A stretch of 64,000 nt of DNA, from NCBI RefSeq assembly GCF_002970935.1, contig NZ_CP027194.1, positions 1,674,001 to 1,738,000 on the forward strand, read 5' to 3'. Position numbers and translations under genes: made by a program. Source of the DNA: Lactobacillus sp. CBA3606. Lineage in GTDB: Bacteria; Bacillota; Bacilli; Lactobacillales; Lactobacillaceae. Positions 45,769 to 56,484 of the stretch are shown piece by piece; the first letter of the stretch is position 1, and each line of letters opens with the position of its first letter. The notes under the pieces are model-generated. The model was not told where the DNA came from, did no database searches, and saw nothing but the letters and a program-made list of their open reading frames with translations.

Positions 45769-46276
45769 AGAGGCTAGCGTAAGGAGCAGTACCGTTTTTA
45801 AACTTTAAGAATCAAGCTAAATTGAAAAAATTTTTTTTAGAACTAATTATCGAAAAAATGATAAAAAAATTAATGTAAACGAGTTCATTTTAATATTTTT
45901 AGTGCTAGGTTTAATCAAACCACTAACCAAAACATTCCGGTGAAATACATAATTAGTTGAGTCGGTTGATAAACTAATTGCGTCAGTTTATCGCTGTGGC
46001 TGTCGGATTTATAACGCATGTTTAAAATAAATTATTAATAATATAATCTTTATTAGCCAGCCAAACGGCAATGTGATAGTATTTTTTGATTCTGTGCAAG
46101 TAAAGTGACTTTCACATTTTTATCATGTAACAGGGTAAAGGTTAACGAGATTAATTATCCCCATTTATCAATAAATTGATGATACAATGTAATTTATCAA
46201 TGACGATTAACGCATTGAATCAATTAAATAAAATTATATTTGGATACTTTTTAGATTTGTGAAAGAGGGCATAATT
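45769..46276. other. AT-rich region upstream of the giant surface protein
   Basis: About 500 bp without a gene. It holds long A/T runs (45825-45870), the inverted repeat GATAAACT...AGTTTATC (45968-45975 / 45985-45992) and GGTTT-AATC-AAACC at about 45910. No confident -35/-10 pair. These repeats are the best candidates for regulation of the surface protein. Confidence 0.45.
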
Positions 46277-49200
46277 GTGAAATTCTTGAGGAATACGGCT
46301 TTTAAAGGCGATCCTAAATTGCGATACAAGATGTTTAAAGTTGGCCGTACTTGGGTGTTTACCACCATGGCGACTTTCGCTTTAACTGGTGGGATGCAAT
46401 TAGCAGCCCATGCCGAAACGACAACTAATAATGAAACGACGGCGAGTGTTACTGCCACCAGTAGTGCGGCGACTACTAGCACCACCGTCGCGGATACTGA
46501 GACAGACAATGCGTCGGCAACGGCATTGGCAGCTGCAACTAGTGCGGCAACAACTTCAATAAATAGTAGCGCTGATACTAGTACAGCTGATGCGGCGGCT
46601 TTAGCCGCTGCCATGGCAGCTAATGCTAGCAGCAGTAGTGTAACCAGCAGTACAACCACTGAAAATAGTGCTGTGTCAACGAGTGCAGCTAGTTCTAGCG
46701 CCGTTACCAAAGCGACGAGTACCGCGACAACTAGTCGTAGTGACGCTAGTTCGACTGCAAGTGCTACGAGCACGGCAGCCGCTAGCAGTAGTAGTGCCAC
46801 TAGCGAAAGCAGCAGTGCCGCGACGAGTGATGCAACCACAACGAATGAAAGCAGTAGCGCGGCAACAACTAAAACCAGTAGCGCCACTGCCAGTAGTAGT
46901 GCAGTAGCTTCAAGCACAGCCAGTGAAAGTACCGCGGCTGTAACGAATGACGATAACACTGTCACCGCAACGAATGATGGGGACAAACTGTCTTCATCAG
47001 TTAGCAGTGCCGTAGCAACACCTGCTAAAAGCGTTACGAGTCAGGCCACCGCGGATGTGACGGAAGCTGCTGCCACTGCGACTGCGCAAGCTAAAGCAGC
47101 CCGTGATGCGGCCAGTAAAGGTAATAATACGGATAGTAGTGCCACGAATGCTGCAAATTCAGCAGCTAATTTGGCCTCTTCGTATGCCGTTGCTGCTAGC
47201 AGTTACGCTAGCTTAGTTAATAATTTACAAACGCAAAGCGCCTATAGCTCTGCCCAAAGTGCTTACCAAGAAGCCTTGAAGATGGCAGATTTAGCTAAAC
47301 ATTATAATAGTTTGGCGAATATGTATTTAGATGCAGTCGATAATGGGGTGGGAACACCTTCAGACAACGCGTTGAGCTATTATGATGCCATTAATGCTGC
47401 TCAATCAGCTGCAAACGCTGCGGCTGATTACGCCACGACCGCTTCTTCAGCGGCCGAAACAGCGCGTAGTGCAGCAACTCAAGGCTTAGCTAGCATGGCA
47501 AGTAGTACATATACTGCTGCTAGTGATGCTGCCAAAGCTGCCGAAGCTGCTGCTAGTTCAGCAGCGGATGCGGCCAATAGTGCTTATTTAGCAACACAGT
47601 ATGATAAAAATAGTTCTTCCGTTGCAGCTGCTTATAACACGGCAACTAGTAATGCAGCGGCAGCTTCAACCGCAGCAGTTAATGCTAAATCTGCGGCCGA
47701 ACAAGCTTCAATTGCCTATGCGAATGCCGTTTCAGCAGCGGCGGCTGATGATTATGCCGCTGGAAGTACCGCTTATTCAACTGCTACGGTAAACATGACC
47801 ACGACAATTAATCAAAGTAATATTGCGAGTGCGGCTAACTTAAATGCGCAATCAGCAGCTAGCACTGCTACAAGTATCTCAATTAGTGATGCGGCTTCGT
47901 CAGCAGCAAAAGATGCGACGACTGCTAGTACCGCTAGTATTTCAGCGGCCAAACAAGCGAGTGATGCGGCTAATTACGTTGGGACACAGGCTTCACAATA
48001 TGCAAGCTTAGCTAATTCAGCAGCAATGGCTGCCGCTGCCGCTTATGCAACGGCCAGCTTAGCCACTGCCGAGGCAGCCACCGCAGCTACCGCTAAAGAT
48101 GCGAACTCGTATGCTCGGATTGCGGCCGCTGCTGCCGAAGAAGCTAACAGTTATGCCGCAATTGCCGCAACTAACGCCGCGTTGGCTAAAAAATTCAGTA
48201 CGGATGTTTCTAATGAACAAACGGATGCTGATGGTGCAGTGCTAACGACTTCGGTTACTAATGAGACGATTAATGTCGGCAATTCAGTTAATCTAAGCAC
48301 TGATCTTTCAGGAATAGGGAACCTTTATACGACCTCTGGGAAAACTTATGTTTGGTACATGTCAACTGATGGTAAGACCTGGACCATTATTAGTGGTGCC
48401 ACGGCAGCTAGTTACAGTGCATCAATGACTGTTGCTGGGACTTACTATTTCCAAGCTGTGATTTCAGGGTCGAAGACATTAGCTCTTTATACCACTAAAT
48501 TTAAAGCTGCATCGAATGTTATGACAGTTGTGGTTACTGATCCAGCTGGAACGTATGCTGATCAAGCTAGTAGTTCGGCTAATGTTGCGTCAGACTATGC
48601 TAATGGTGCCAATTCAAATGCCAATGCCACTAGTGATGCGATTAAAAATGCCAGTTCTTCAGCTAACTTGAATGGTTCTTTAGCTAGCTTTCATACTAGT
48701 CAAGCGAACTCTTCTTACAAAGTTTCAAGTTCTTATGCTGCATTAGCGGCTAGTGCGGCTAGTGCGGCCAATGCTGCGCAAGCCAGTGCAGCGAGTTATG
48801 AAGCTAGTGGGAATTATGACTTAGCGAGTTCTTATGCCGTTAATGCAGCGAGTTATGCTAACGATGCGAACTCATATGCAACACTGGCCTCAACAGCTGC
48901 TTCAGCAGCGATGGCTTCACTAAATACTGCCTTAGAACAAGCAGTTCATGAGGATGGTGGTGATGCTGCCAATGATTATCTTGCATCAAGTTACGCTAAC
49001 GCAGCTGCTGCAGCCGCTTCATCGGCAGCTAAACAAGCTAGTTTGGCGGCTTCTAATGCCAATAACGCCAACAATGCGTATACCGCTTCGCCAAACTTTA
49101 ATGCCGGGACAGCCAGTTATTCAGCTGCGGCTAGTTCTGCAGCTGCGGCGGCTCAATCTCATGCCGCTGATGCTAATAAGGCTGCTAGTTTAGCAGCGTC

Positions 49201-52200
49201 CTATGCTACTGATGGTAATTATGATAGCGCAGCCTTGCAAAACAGCTATGCTGCTTTAAGTTTGATTTATGCCACTAATGAACTTGATGCTGCGCAAAGT
49301 GCCGCTAACATGGTGACTTCAACCATTGTTCAAGCACAAAGCACTTATTATAACTCCTTGGCTCAAGATGCTAAAACAGCTGCGTCAGCTGCGAGTTCAG
49401 CTGCAAGTTCAGCTGCGTCAGTTGCTAATTCATTATCAGCGAAGTATGCCAGCAATACGACGCTAGGTGCATCATATGTTGCTCAGACCAAAGGTTATGC
49501 TGAAGATGTTATGAGTGCCGCCGCCGCTGCCAATTCGGCGGCTGCGATGGCCGTTCAATATATGAGCTTGGCTACTTCTGCGGTTAATGCCGGGAACTTT
49601 GCGGATGCGAGTTCTTATGTCACTAGCGCAGATCGCGCTTATGCTGATGCGAGTTCTTATGCGGCAATGGCAACAGCTGCCGCTAATTCAGGGAGTGTTG
49701 CTGCCGATTCTGCAGTTGCTTTCTCCAATAATTTAGGTAGCAAGCAATCTGATAAGACTGGGAACGCTGGGACCGTCTTCGGCGTAGTAGTCGTTGGTGG
49801 GATGACCTCGCAACCAGCAGCAGTGACGTCAACAAAATCTGGAAATACCTTCACCTTATCTGCTTCGTCTTCATTAGGATTGGGTGTGCCAGCAATCGGG
49901 GTTACGAATACCTGGTATGTCCAAATTAATGGGACTTGGATGACTGTTGCGGCTGCAGTCAAGGCCGGCTACTTTGTTAGTGCGACGGCAGTCGGTAATG
50001 ATAGTGGTTCCTTGGTTGGGTTGGCTTCAACCGGACGGAGTGCTTTAACTGTTAAATTGAGCGATTCGTTTACAGGGTCGTTAATTTTCCAAATGGTCAC
50101 AACGTTTAAAGATATAGGTATTACAACCGCAACCTTTGCCAGTGATTTAGCACAAGTGAACGTTTATGATGGTGATATTCCAGCCACTGGCGTTGAAATT
50201 AGCGGTGATGATTATATCGTTATTTCGACGGTCGGTGGTGATGATGATGCAACGACTGGTCAATATGTTGTTACAACTAATCCGGGTAATGCAACCGGTG
50301 AAATCACTTGGTCAAGTAGTGATGAAAGTGTTGCTACTATTGATAATGCCGGTTTAATTACGGTAGTTGGTAGTGGGACCGTCACGATTACGGTGACGAT
50401 TACCAATGCGGACGGTAGCACCTACTCAACTTCTAAAGTGATTACCATCGGGAATGGGTTAGATGATAAAGAAGTTAACGCTGGTGACACGATCGAGTGG
50501 ATTCCAGATGGTGGTCTTGGAAATGCCGGTGACGATATTAGTTACCAATGGTATTATTCAAAGACTCAAGATGGCACCGGTACTGCAATTAACGGCGCTA
50601 ATGGTGCTACGTTAAATAAAGATGATATTTCAGTCAATGATTCTGGTTACTATTACCTTGTGATTACTGGAACTTCAACTGCTGAAGATGGAACTGTCAC
50701 AACTCAAACAGTTACGCTTGGTAGTGCTTATCTAACAGTTAATGCGATCCAAACTTCAGCGGCCGAATCTTCAGCTAATGAAGCAAGTGAAGCGGCCGAT
50801 GATGCTTCAGTCTATGGTAGTATCGCTGGATCATATGCCAACATTGCTGATGAATATGCGGATGGCAATAGTGCGGCTAGTTCATATGCACAACAGGCTG
50901 CAGATGCTGCTGCAACGGCACAACAAGCTGCAGAAGATGCTAAAAGTGCCGCCGCCGCTGCTAAAGAAGCGCAAGCTAATGCTGATTCAGCGGAAGCTGC
51001 TGGTCAAAATTCAGCTGCTTCAAGTTATGCTAAAAAAGCACAGGAAGCTGCTTCGAGTGCTGCAGATGCCAAGAAGAAAGCGTCCCAAGCAACTGATGAT
51101 GCCGGTTACTATGCTGCGTTAGCTGCAGATGCGTTGGACACGGATACCGACACCGATGCTGATTCGGATACTGATACCGATACTGATTCGGATACTGATA
51201 CCGATACTGACACAGATACTGACACAGATACTGACACTGATACAGATACGGATACTGATACCGATTCAGATACGGACACGGATACGGATACCGATACTGA
51301 TACTGACACAGATACCGACACAGATACGGATACCGATTCAGACACCGATACGGATACTGACACAGATACCGATACGGACACGGACACGGATACTGATACG
51401 GATACCGATACCGATTCAGACACGGACACGGACACGGATACTGATACCGATACGGATACTGACTCAGATACTGACACAGATACTGATACGGACACGGATA
51501 CTGACACCGACACCGATACAGATACTGATACTGATTCAGATACTGACACAGATACCGATACTGATACTGATACTGACACGGATACTGATACTGACACGGA
51601 TACTGATACTGATACAGATACAGATACGGATACAGATACGGATACAGATACCGACACGGATACTGACACAGATACTGATACTGATACCGACACAGATACT
51701 GATACCGATACCGATACCGATACCGATACTGACTCAGATACGGATACTGACACAGATACCGACACAGATACCGACACTGATACCGACACGGATACCGATA
51801 CTGACACCGATACTGACACGGATACCGATACCGATACCGATACGGATACTGATACCGATTCAGATACAGACACCGATACGGATACGGATACCGACACCGA
51901 TACGGATACTGATACCGACACCGATACGGATTCAGATACCGATACTGACACCGATACGGACACGGACACAGATACCGACACGGATACCGATACTGATACT
52001 GATACCGATACTGATACCGATACTGATACTGATACGGATTCAGACACAGATACTGATTCAGACACCGACACGGATACGGATACCGACACAGATACAGACA
52101 CGGATACCGATACTGACACCGATACTGATACTGATACGGATACCGATACTGATACGGATACCGACACAGATACAGACACGGATACCGATACCGACACCGA

Positions 52201-54700
52201 TACGGATACTGATACTGACACCGATACGGATACCGACACGGATACTGATACTGATACCGACACGGATACCGATACTGATACTGATACCGATTCAGACACC
52301 GACACGGATACCGATACCGATACCGATACCGATACCGACACTGATACTGATACGGATACGGATACCGATACGGATACCGACACGGATACTGATACTGATA
52401 CCGACACCGACACCGATACCGATACCGACACGGATACCGATACTGACACGGATACCGATACTGACTCAGATACTGATACGGATACCGACACCGATACGGA
52501 TACTGATACCGACACCGATACGGATTCAGATACCGATACTGACACCGATACGGACACGGACACAGATACCGACACGGATACCGATACTGATACTGATACC
52601 GATACTGATACCGATACTGATACTGATACGGATTCAGACACAGATACTGATTCAGACACCGACACGGATACGGATACCGACACAGATACAGACACGGATA
52701 CCGATACTGACACCGATACGGATACTGATACTGATACGGATACCGATACTGATACGGATACCGACACAGATACAGACACGGATACCGATACCGACACCGA
52801 TACGGATACTGATACTGACACCGATACGGATACCGACACGGATACTGATACTGATACCGACACGGATACCGATACTGATACTGATACCGATTCAGACACC
52901 GACACGGATACCGATACCGATACCGATACCGATACCGACACTGATACTGATACGGATACTGATACGGATACCGATACGGATACCGACACGGATACTGATA
53001 CTGATACCGACACCGACACCGATACCGATACCGACACGGATACCGATACTGACACGGATACCGATACTGACTCAGATACTGATACTGATACCGACACAGA
53101 TACTGATACTGATACCGACACGGATACTGATACCGACACCGACACCGATACCGATACCGACACGGATACCGACACGGATACTGATACCGACACAGATACC
53201 GATACTGACACGGATACCGATACTGATACTGATACCGACACTGATACCGATACCGATACTGACACGGATACCGATACTGATACCGACACAGATACCGATA
53301 CTGATACCGATACTGACACGGATACCGATACTGATACGGATACCGACACGGATACCGATACCGATACGGATACCGATACTGACACGGATACCGATACTGA
53401 TACCGACACAGATACCGACTCAGATACTGATACTGATACCGACACGGATACTGATACTGACACCGATACTGATACCGATACTGATACCGACACAGATACA
53501 GATACCGACTCAGATACGGACACGGATACCGACACGGATACTGATACGGATACCGACTCAGATACTGATACCGACACAGATACTGATACTGATACGGACA
53601 CGGATACTGATACGGATTCAGACACGGATACTGACACGGATACTGATACCGATACCGACACAGATACCGACACGGATACGGATACTGATACGGATACCGA
53701 TACCGATACCGATACCGATTCAGATACCGACACGGATACCGACACGGATACTGATACCGACACAGATACCGATACTGACACGGATACCGATTCAGATACC
53801 GACACGGATACCGATACCGATACTGACACGGATACCGATACCGATACTGACACGGATACCGATACTGATACTGATACCGACACAGATACCGATACCGATA
53901 CTGATACCGATACTGATACCGACACAGATACCGATACTGATACCGATACTGATACCGATACCGATACTGATACGGATACCGACACGGATACTGATACGGA
54001 TACCGATACTGACACGGATACTGATACTGACATCGATACTGACACTGACTCAGGCACTGATTCTGGTTCAGAGGGTGATACTGGTTCAGGCAATGGTAGT
54101 GCGGGTAATGGTTCAGGAACAGGTAATGGTTCAGGTTCGACTACTGACTCAAATAATGGGTCGAATACGACTACTGGAACTGGATCAACCAACGGTAGTA
54201 ATAACACCACTACCGGAACCGGATCAACAACTAGTTCCAACACAGGTAATGGTACGACTACGACACAATTAAGTGCAGTAGCCAATACCGCTACTGGTAA
54301 TGGTACGACTGGTATTACTAGCCTCAGTGCTCAAACCAACAATGCCAATGTTAGTGGTGTAACTGCTACTAATGCTGCAACAACTGGCAATGCTTTGAGT
54401 GATGGTGCGGCAGCAAACACGCCAGCGGTAGCATTGGCAACTGCGGCACAAGCAAGTACCAATAGTGATACTGGTGAAGCAGCTACTGCTACTAGCAAAA
54501 AGGCTAAGTCTAAGGCCAAGAAAGCGGCCAAGACTAAGACGGTTGCTAAAGAAACGCTGCCAGATAAGAAACAAAGTGATAGCGATAAGATTAGTTCAAG
54601 AAGTAATTGGGCGACAGTTGGCGCTTGGCTAGCTGCCATTGCTATCGCTGCTCTAGGTAGTGTGGGTGCCATTGGCTGGCGTCGTCGTAATAAGAACTAA
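46277..54700 (+). CDS. giant Thr-Asp repeat surface protein (SRRP/adhesin type)
   Basis: About 2807 residues. The start GTG at 46277 has GAGGG seven bases upstream; GTG at 46259 has none. The signal peptide (1-46) carries KMFKVGRTW, a KxYKxGKxW motif, which marks export of serine-rich repeat adhesins. Next is a Ser/Thr/Ala-rich part (47-290), long Ala-Ser-Tyr helical repeats, Ig-like segments (about 653-755, 1165-1297, 1397-1490), a BIG2 domain (about 1300-1395, ITWSSSDESVATID) and then about 970 residues of TD with occasional SD. The C-terminus has a basic Lys/Ala region, ETLPDKKQSD, a membrane helix and RRRNKN. The sorting motif is not a normal LPxTG. Two glycosyltransferases follow, so the Ser/Thr are probably glycosylated. 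Likely a mucus or plant adhesin; no SecA2/SecY2 genes are in the window. Confidence 0.9.
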   Translation: MKFLRNTAFKGDPKLRYKMFKVGRTWVFTTMATFALTGGMQLAAHAETTTNNETTASVTATSSAATTSTTVADTETDNASATALAAATSAATTSINSSADTSTADAAALAAAMAANASSSSVTSSTTTENSAVSTSAASSSAVTKATSTATTSRSDASSTASATSTAAASSSSATSESSSAATSDATTTNESSSAATTKTSSATASSSAVASSTASESTAAVTNDDNTVTATNDGDKLSSSVSSAVATPAKSVTSQATADVTEAAATATAQAKAARDAASKGNNTDSSATNAANSAANLASSYAVAASSYASLVNNLQTQSAYSSAQSAYQEALKMADLAKHYNSLANMYLDAVDNGVGTPSDNALSYYDAINAAQSAANAAADYATTASSAAETARSAATQGLASMASSTYTAASDAAKAAEAAASSAADAANSAYLATQYDKNSSSVAAAYNTATSNAAAASTAAVNAKSAAEQASIAYANAVSAAAADDYAAGSTAYSTATVNMTTTINQSNIASAANLNAQSAASTATSISISDAASSAAKDATTASTASISAAKQASDAANYVGTQASQYASLANSAAMAAAAAYATASLATAEAATAATAKDANSYARIAAAAAEEANSYAAIAATNAALAKKFSTDVSNEQTDADGAVLTTSVTNETINVGNSVNLSTDLSGIGNLYTTSGKTYVWYMSTDGKTWTIISGATAASYSASMTVAGTYYFQAVISGSKTLALYTTKFKAASNVMTVVVTDPAGTYADQASSSANVASDYANGANSNANATSDAIKNASSSANLNGSLASFHTSQANSSYKVSSSYAALAASAASAANAAQASAASYEASGNYDLASSYAVNAASYANDANSYATLASTAASAAMASLNTALEQAVHEDGGDAANDYLASSYANAAAAAASSAAKQASLAASNANNANNAYTASPNFNAGTASYSAAASSAAAAAQSHAADANKAASLAASYATDGNYDSAALQNSYAALSLIYATNELDAAQSAANMVTSTIVQAQSTYYNSLAQDAKTAASAASSAASSAASVANSLSAKYASNTTLGASYVAQTKGYAEDVMSAAAAANSAAAMAVQYMSLATSAVNAGNFADASSYVTSADRAYADASSYAAMATAAANSGSVAADSAVAFSNNLGSKQSDKTGNAGTVFGVVVVGGMTSQPAAVTSTKSGNTFTLSASSSLGLGVPAIGVTNTWYVQINGTWMTVAAAVKAGYFVSATAVGNDSGSLVGLASTGRSALTVKLSDSFTGSLIFQMVTTFKDIGITTATFASDLAQVNVYDGDIPATGVEISGDDYIVISTVGGDDDATTGQYVVTTNPGNATGEITWSSSDESVATIDNAGLITVVGSGTVTITVTITNADGSTYSTSKVITIGNGLDDKEVNAGDTIEWIPDGGLGNAGDDISYQWYYSKTQDGTGTAINGANGATLNKDDISVNDSGYYYLVITGTSTAEDGTVTTQTVTLGSAYLTVNAIQTSAAESSANEASEAADDASVYGSIAGSYANIADEYADGNSAASSYAQQAADAAATAQQAAEDAKSAAAAAKEAQANADSAEAAGQNSAASSYAKKAQEAASSAADAKKKASQATDDAGYYAALAADALDTDTDTDADSDTDTDTDSDTDTDTDTDTDTDTDTDTDTDTDTDSDTDTDTDTDTDTDTDTDTDTDTDSDTDTDTDTDTDTDTDTDTDTDTDTDSDTDTDTDTDTDTDTDSDTDTDTDTDTDTDTDTDTDTDTDSDTDTDTDTDTDTDTDTDTDTDTDTDTDTDTDTDTDTDTDTDTDTDTDTDTDTDTDTDTDTDTDTDSDTDTDTDTDTDTDTDTDTDTDTDTDTDTDTDTDTDTDTDTDSDTDTDTDTDTDTDTDTDTDTDTDSDTDTDTDTDTDTDTDTDTDTDTDTDTDTDTDTDTDSDTDTDSDTDTDTDTDTDTDTDTDTDTDTDTDTDTDTDTDTDTDTDTDTDTDTDTDTDTDTDTDTDTDTDTDTDTDTDTDTDTDSDTDTDTDTDTDTDTDTDTDTDTDTDTDTDTDTDTDTDTDTDTDTDTDTDTDTDTDTDSDTDTDTDTDTDTDTDTDTDSDTDTDTDTDTDTDTDTDTDTDTDTDTDTDTDTDTDSDTDTDSDTDTDTDTDTDTDTDTDTDTDTDTDTDTDTDTDTDTDTDTDTDTDTDTDTDTDTDTDTDTDTDTDTDTDTDTDTDTDTDSDTDTDTDTDTDTDTDTDTDTDTDTDTDTDTDTDTDTDTDTDTDTDTDTDTDTDTDTDTDSDTDTDTDTDTDTDTDTDTDTDTDTDTDTDTDTDTDTDTDTDTDTDTDTDTDTDTDTDTDTDTDTDTDTDTDTDTDTDTDTDTDTDTDTDTDTDTDTDTDTDTDTDTDTDTDTDTDSDTDTDTDTDTDTDTDTDTDTDTDTDTDTDSDTDTDTDTDTDTDTDSDTDTDTDTDTDTDTDTDTDSDTDTDTDTDTDTDTDTDTDTDTDTDTDTDTDTDSDTDTDTDTDTDTDTDTDTDTDTDSDTDTDTDTDTDTDTDTDTDTDTDTDTDTDTDTDTDTDTDTDTDTDTDTDTDTDTDTDTDTDTDTDTDTDTDTDTDTDTDIDTDTDSGTDSGSEGDTGSGNGSAGNGSGTGNGSGSTTDSNNGSNTTTGTGSTNGSNNTTTGTGSTTSSNTGNGTTTTQLSAVANTATGNGTTGITSLSAQTNNANVSGVTATNAATTGNALSDGAAANTPAVALATAAQASTNSDTGEAATATSKKAKSKAKKAAKTKTVAKETLPDKKQSDSDKISSRSNWATVGAWLAAIAIAALGSVGAIGWRRRNKN
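51137..54050 (+). repeat. Thr-Asp / Ser-Asp dipeptide repeat region
   Basis: About 2.9 kb of six-base units, mostly GA(T/C)AC(N), coding for TD, with SD about every 8-40 residues. Codons for Thr and Asp vary between units, so the DNA is not a simple hexamer. Because of the composition, other frames and the complementary strand stay open for over 1000 codons. Confidence 0.97.
51881..53080 (+). repeat. recent 594-bp tandem duplication in the TD region
   Basis: The sequence from 51881 reappears from 52475, offset 594 bp, with the same choice of synonymous codons. Two single-hexamer insertions in the second copy raise the offset to 600 and then 606 bp towards its end. Both copies share the unusual TCAGAC...TCAGAC double SD block. 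Such near identity means a recent duplication and predicts length variation between strains. Confidence 0.8.
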
Positions 54701-54759
54701 GATTCATAGGTGGTTTTGCATGATGACTGACCAGTAACATGGTAAATTAGAGTTAACAC

Positions 54760-54787
54760 ATCAGGTGGGCTTAAAGGCCCGCCTGAT
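54760..54787 (+). terminator. hairpin between the surface protein and glycosylation genes
   Basis: ATCAGGTGGGC / GCCCGCCTGAT with a six-base loop and one mismatch. No T-run follows, so it may be a weak terminator or an RNA-processing point that sets relative expression. Confidence 0.5.
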
Positions 54788-54811
54788 ATACATAAAAGAA
54801 AAAAGGCGAAG

Positions 54812-56449
54812 GTGACTGACGTGCAAAAAACAACTATTAAACAATTAAAACAAGCAGTTTTAGCAACTGGGAATGTGGTGGATCATGGAACCAATTCGGT
54901 TACCTTAGCAGTATCTATCTCTGATCAACAACATCGTGCGCAAGTGCAATTTGTTCGCCGAGAAACTTTTAATCAAGCTTGGCAAGTTGTGGCAACTGAA
55001 TTAGCGACGACGCCTCAACATAGTTGGGTTCGGGTTGAAAGTATTCAGTCTATTCAACGATTACCGCGCGCTGAATTTGAACAACGGTTGGCGGCGACCT
55101 TTCGGATGAATTATTGGCGTTATGGTGTAAGTTTTGACGCTGATTTTAAGACGGCTTTGTTGGAAATGGAAATTAATGGACAAGCCTTTTTCCGACCTGG
55201 TAAGGACCATCGGATTGGTCGTAATCGGTCGGGCTCATGGGCTGATTATCAACGAATCACGCCTTATTTAAAACAACGAATGGGCACACTGCCAGTTGAT
55301 ATTGAACAGACCGAATTTGTCTGGGTCTTTACAACGGCGGGCGTCTTTACAGACGGGGAGCAACTGTGGAATTTAGAAACAAAAGAAAACTGTGCTAAGG
55401 GGATTCGGGTGCTCACCGATCCGCAGACGGAGATTGCGACCGTGATTGATCAAGGTGAAACCTTTTTGATTAATCAAATTAAATCCGATGGCCAATTCGT
55501 TTATGGCTATTTTCCGAGTCGGCAAAAAGTATTATCTAATTATAATTGCGTGCGGCATTTTTCATCCTTATATGCATTGTTAGAAGCGATTCCGTTTACG
55601 GGTCGCACTGCCGACTATGTCAAAGTTAAGCAGGCCATTCAATGGGGGCTGGATAATGCGACAATCGAGCAGCAAGGAGCGCTTTTTATTAACGATAATG
55701 GCGAGCTTAAATTGGGTGGTCAAGCCTTATTAATGCTGACGCTTTGCCAATATCAAACGGTCACTGGTGATAAGAGTTTTGAACCAGTTTTAAATAAGGC
55801 TTTTAAAGGGGTACCGTTTTTCCGGGAAGCATCTGGGAAACTAAATCATGTGTTGAATCCTGATTTAACGCTTAAAAGTGCTTATCGGACCATTTATTAT
55901 GAAGGTGAAGTCGCATTTGGCTTATCGCGATTATATGAATTAAATCATGATCCAGCCGTGTTGGACTTGGTTAAGCAGATTTTAGATTACATGGTTGCTA
56001 ATGACTATGGTAAGTATCATGACCATTGGATTTCATATGCAATTAATGAAGCGTTACAAGTCTTTCCAGATAACCGGGATTATATGGCGTTGGGCTTGAA
56101 GAATGTGTTCATTCACTTAAAGTTCATTGAAGAACGCGATACGACCTATCCAACCTTGCTGGAATTAGTCGATGCCGCAGTAAAAATGACTGACTTTATA
56201 CGCGCTTCTGGCAATGAAGATTTATTGGCACCGTATGATGTGATTCGCTTACGCCAAGTTTTAAAGTATCGCGCGGAATATGAAGTGACGACGGGGAGCT
56301 TTTTACCAGAACTAGCGATGTATTATTATCGACCAGCTAAGTTTATCGGTGGCTTCTATGCGCGTCATGACAGCTTTCGGACCCGGATTGATGACTGTGA
56401 ACACTTTTTATCAGGGTTAATTAACTACTATAACTATACGTACCAATAA
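54812..56449 (+). CDS. alpha-helical (six-hairpin-like) protein of the glycosylation cluster
   Basis: A 545-residue cytoplasmic protein, no signal or membrane segment. The N-terminal ~100 residues are an alpha/beta region. From about 230 on there are repeated helix pairs with LGGQALLMLTLCQYQTVTGD, YEGEVAFGLSRLYELNHDP, WISYAINEALQVF and GGFYARHDSFRTRIDDCEHFLSGLINYYNY, the look of an (alpha/alpha)6 toroid as in thioredoxin-like and AGE/glycosidase folds. It starts with GTG (54812, or 54821). It lies between the adhesin and two GT4 proteins, so a role in adhesin or teichoic acid glycosylation is inferred. I cannot name the family; its catalytic residues, if any, are not clear. Confidence 0.7.
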   Translation: MTDVQKTTIKQLKQAVLATGNVVDHGTNSVTLAVSISDQQHRAQVQFVRRETFNQAWQVVATELATTPQHSWVRVESIQSIQRLPRAEFEQRLAATFRMNYWRYGVSFDADFKTALLEMEINGQAFFRPGKDHRIGRNRSGSWADYQRITPYLKQRMGTLPVDIEQTEFVWVFTTAGVFTDGEQLWNLETKENCAKGIRVLTDPQTEIATVIDQGETFLINQIKSDGQFVYGYFPSRQKVLSNYNCVRHFSSLYALLEAIPFTGRTADYVKVKQAIQWGLDNATIEQQGALFINDNGELKLGGQALLMLTLCQYQTVTGDKSFEPVLNKAFKGVPFFREASGKLNHVLNPDLTLKSAYRTIYYEGEVAFGLSRLYELNHDPAVLDLVKQILDYMVANDYGKYHDHWISYAINEALQVFPDNRDYMALGLKNVFIHLKFIEERDTTYPTLLELVDAAVKMTDFIRASGNEDLLAPYDVIRLRQVLKYRAEYEVTTGSFLPELAMYYYRPAKFIGGFYARHDSFRTRIDDCEHFLSGLINYYNYTYQ

Positions 56450-56484
56450 AGCGAACAACGTCATTATTGGGAGAGGATGTTAGC

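Noticed and set aside
46234-46986. 250-codon minus-strand frame rich in Val, Ala and Leu
   Set aside because: Shadow of the Ser/Thr/Ala-rich start of the giant surface protein; no ribosome-binding site.
51109-54285. 1058-codon open frame on the minus strand (VSVSVS repeats) and a 1047-codon frame in another plus frame
   Set aside because: Both are produced by the hexamer composition of the TD region. They lack start sites with ribosome-binding sequences and have no independent domain.
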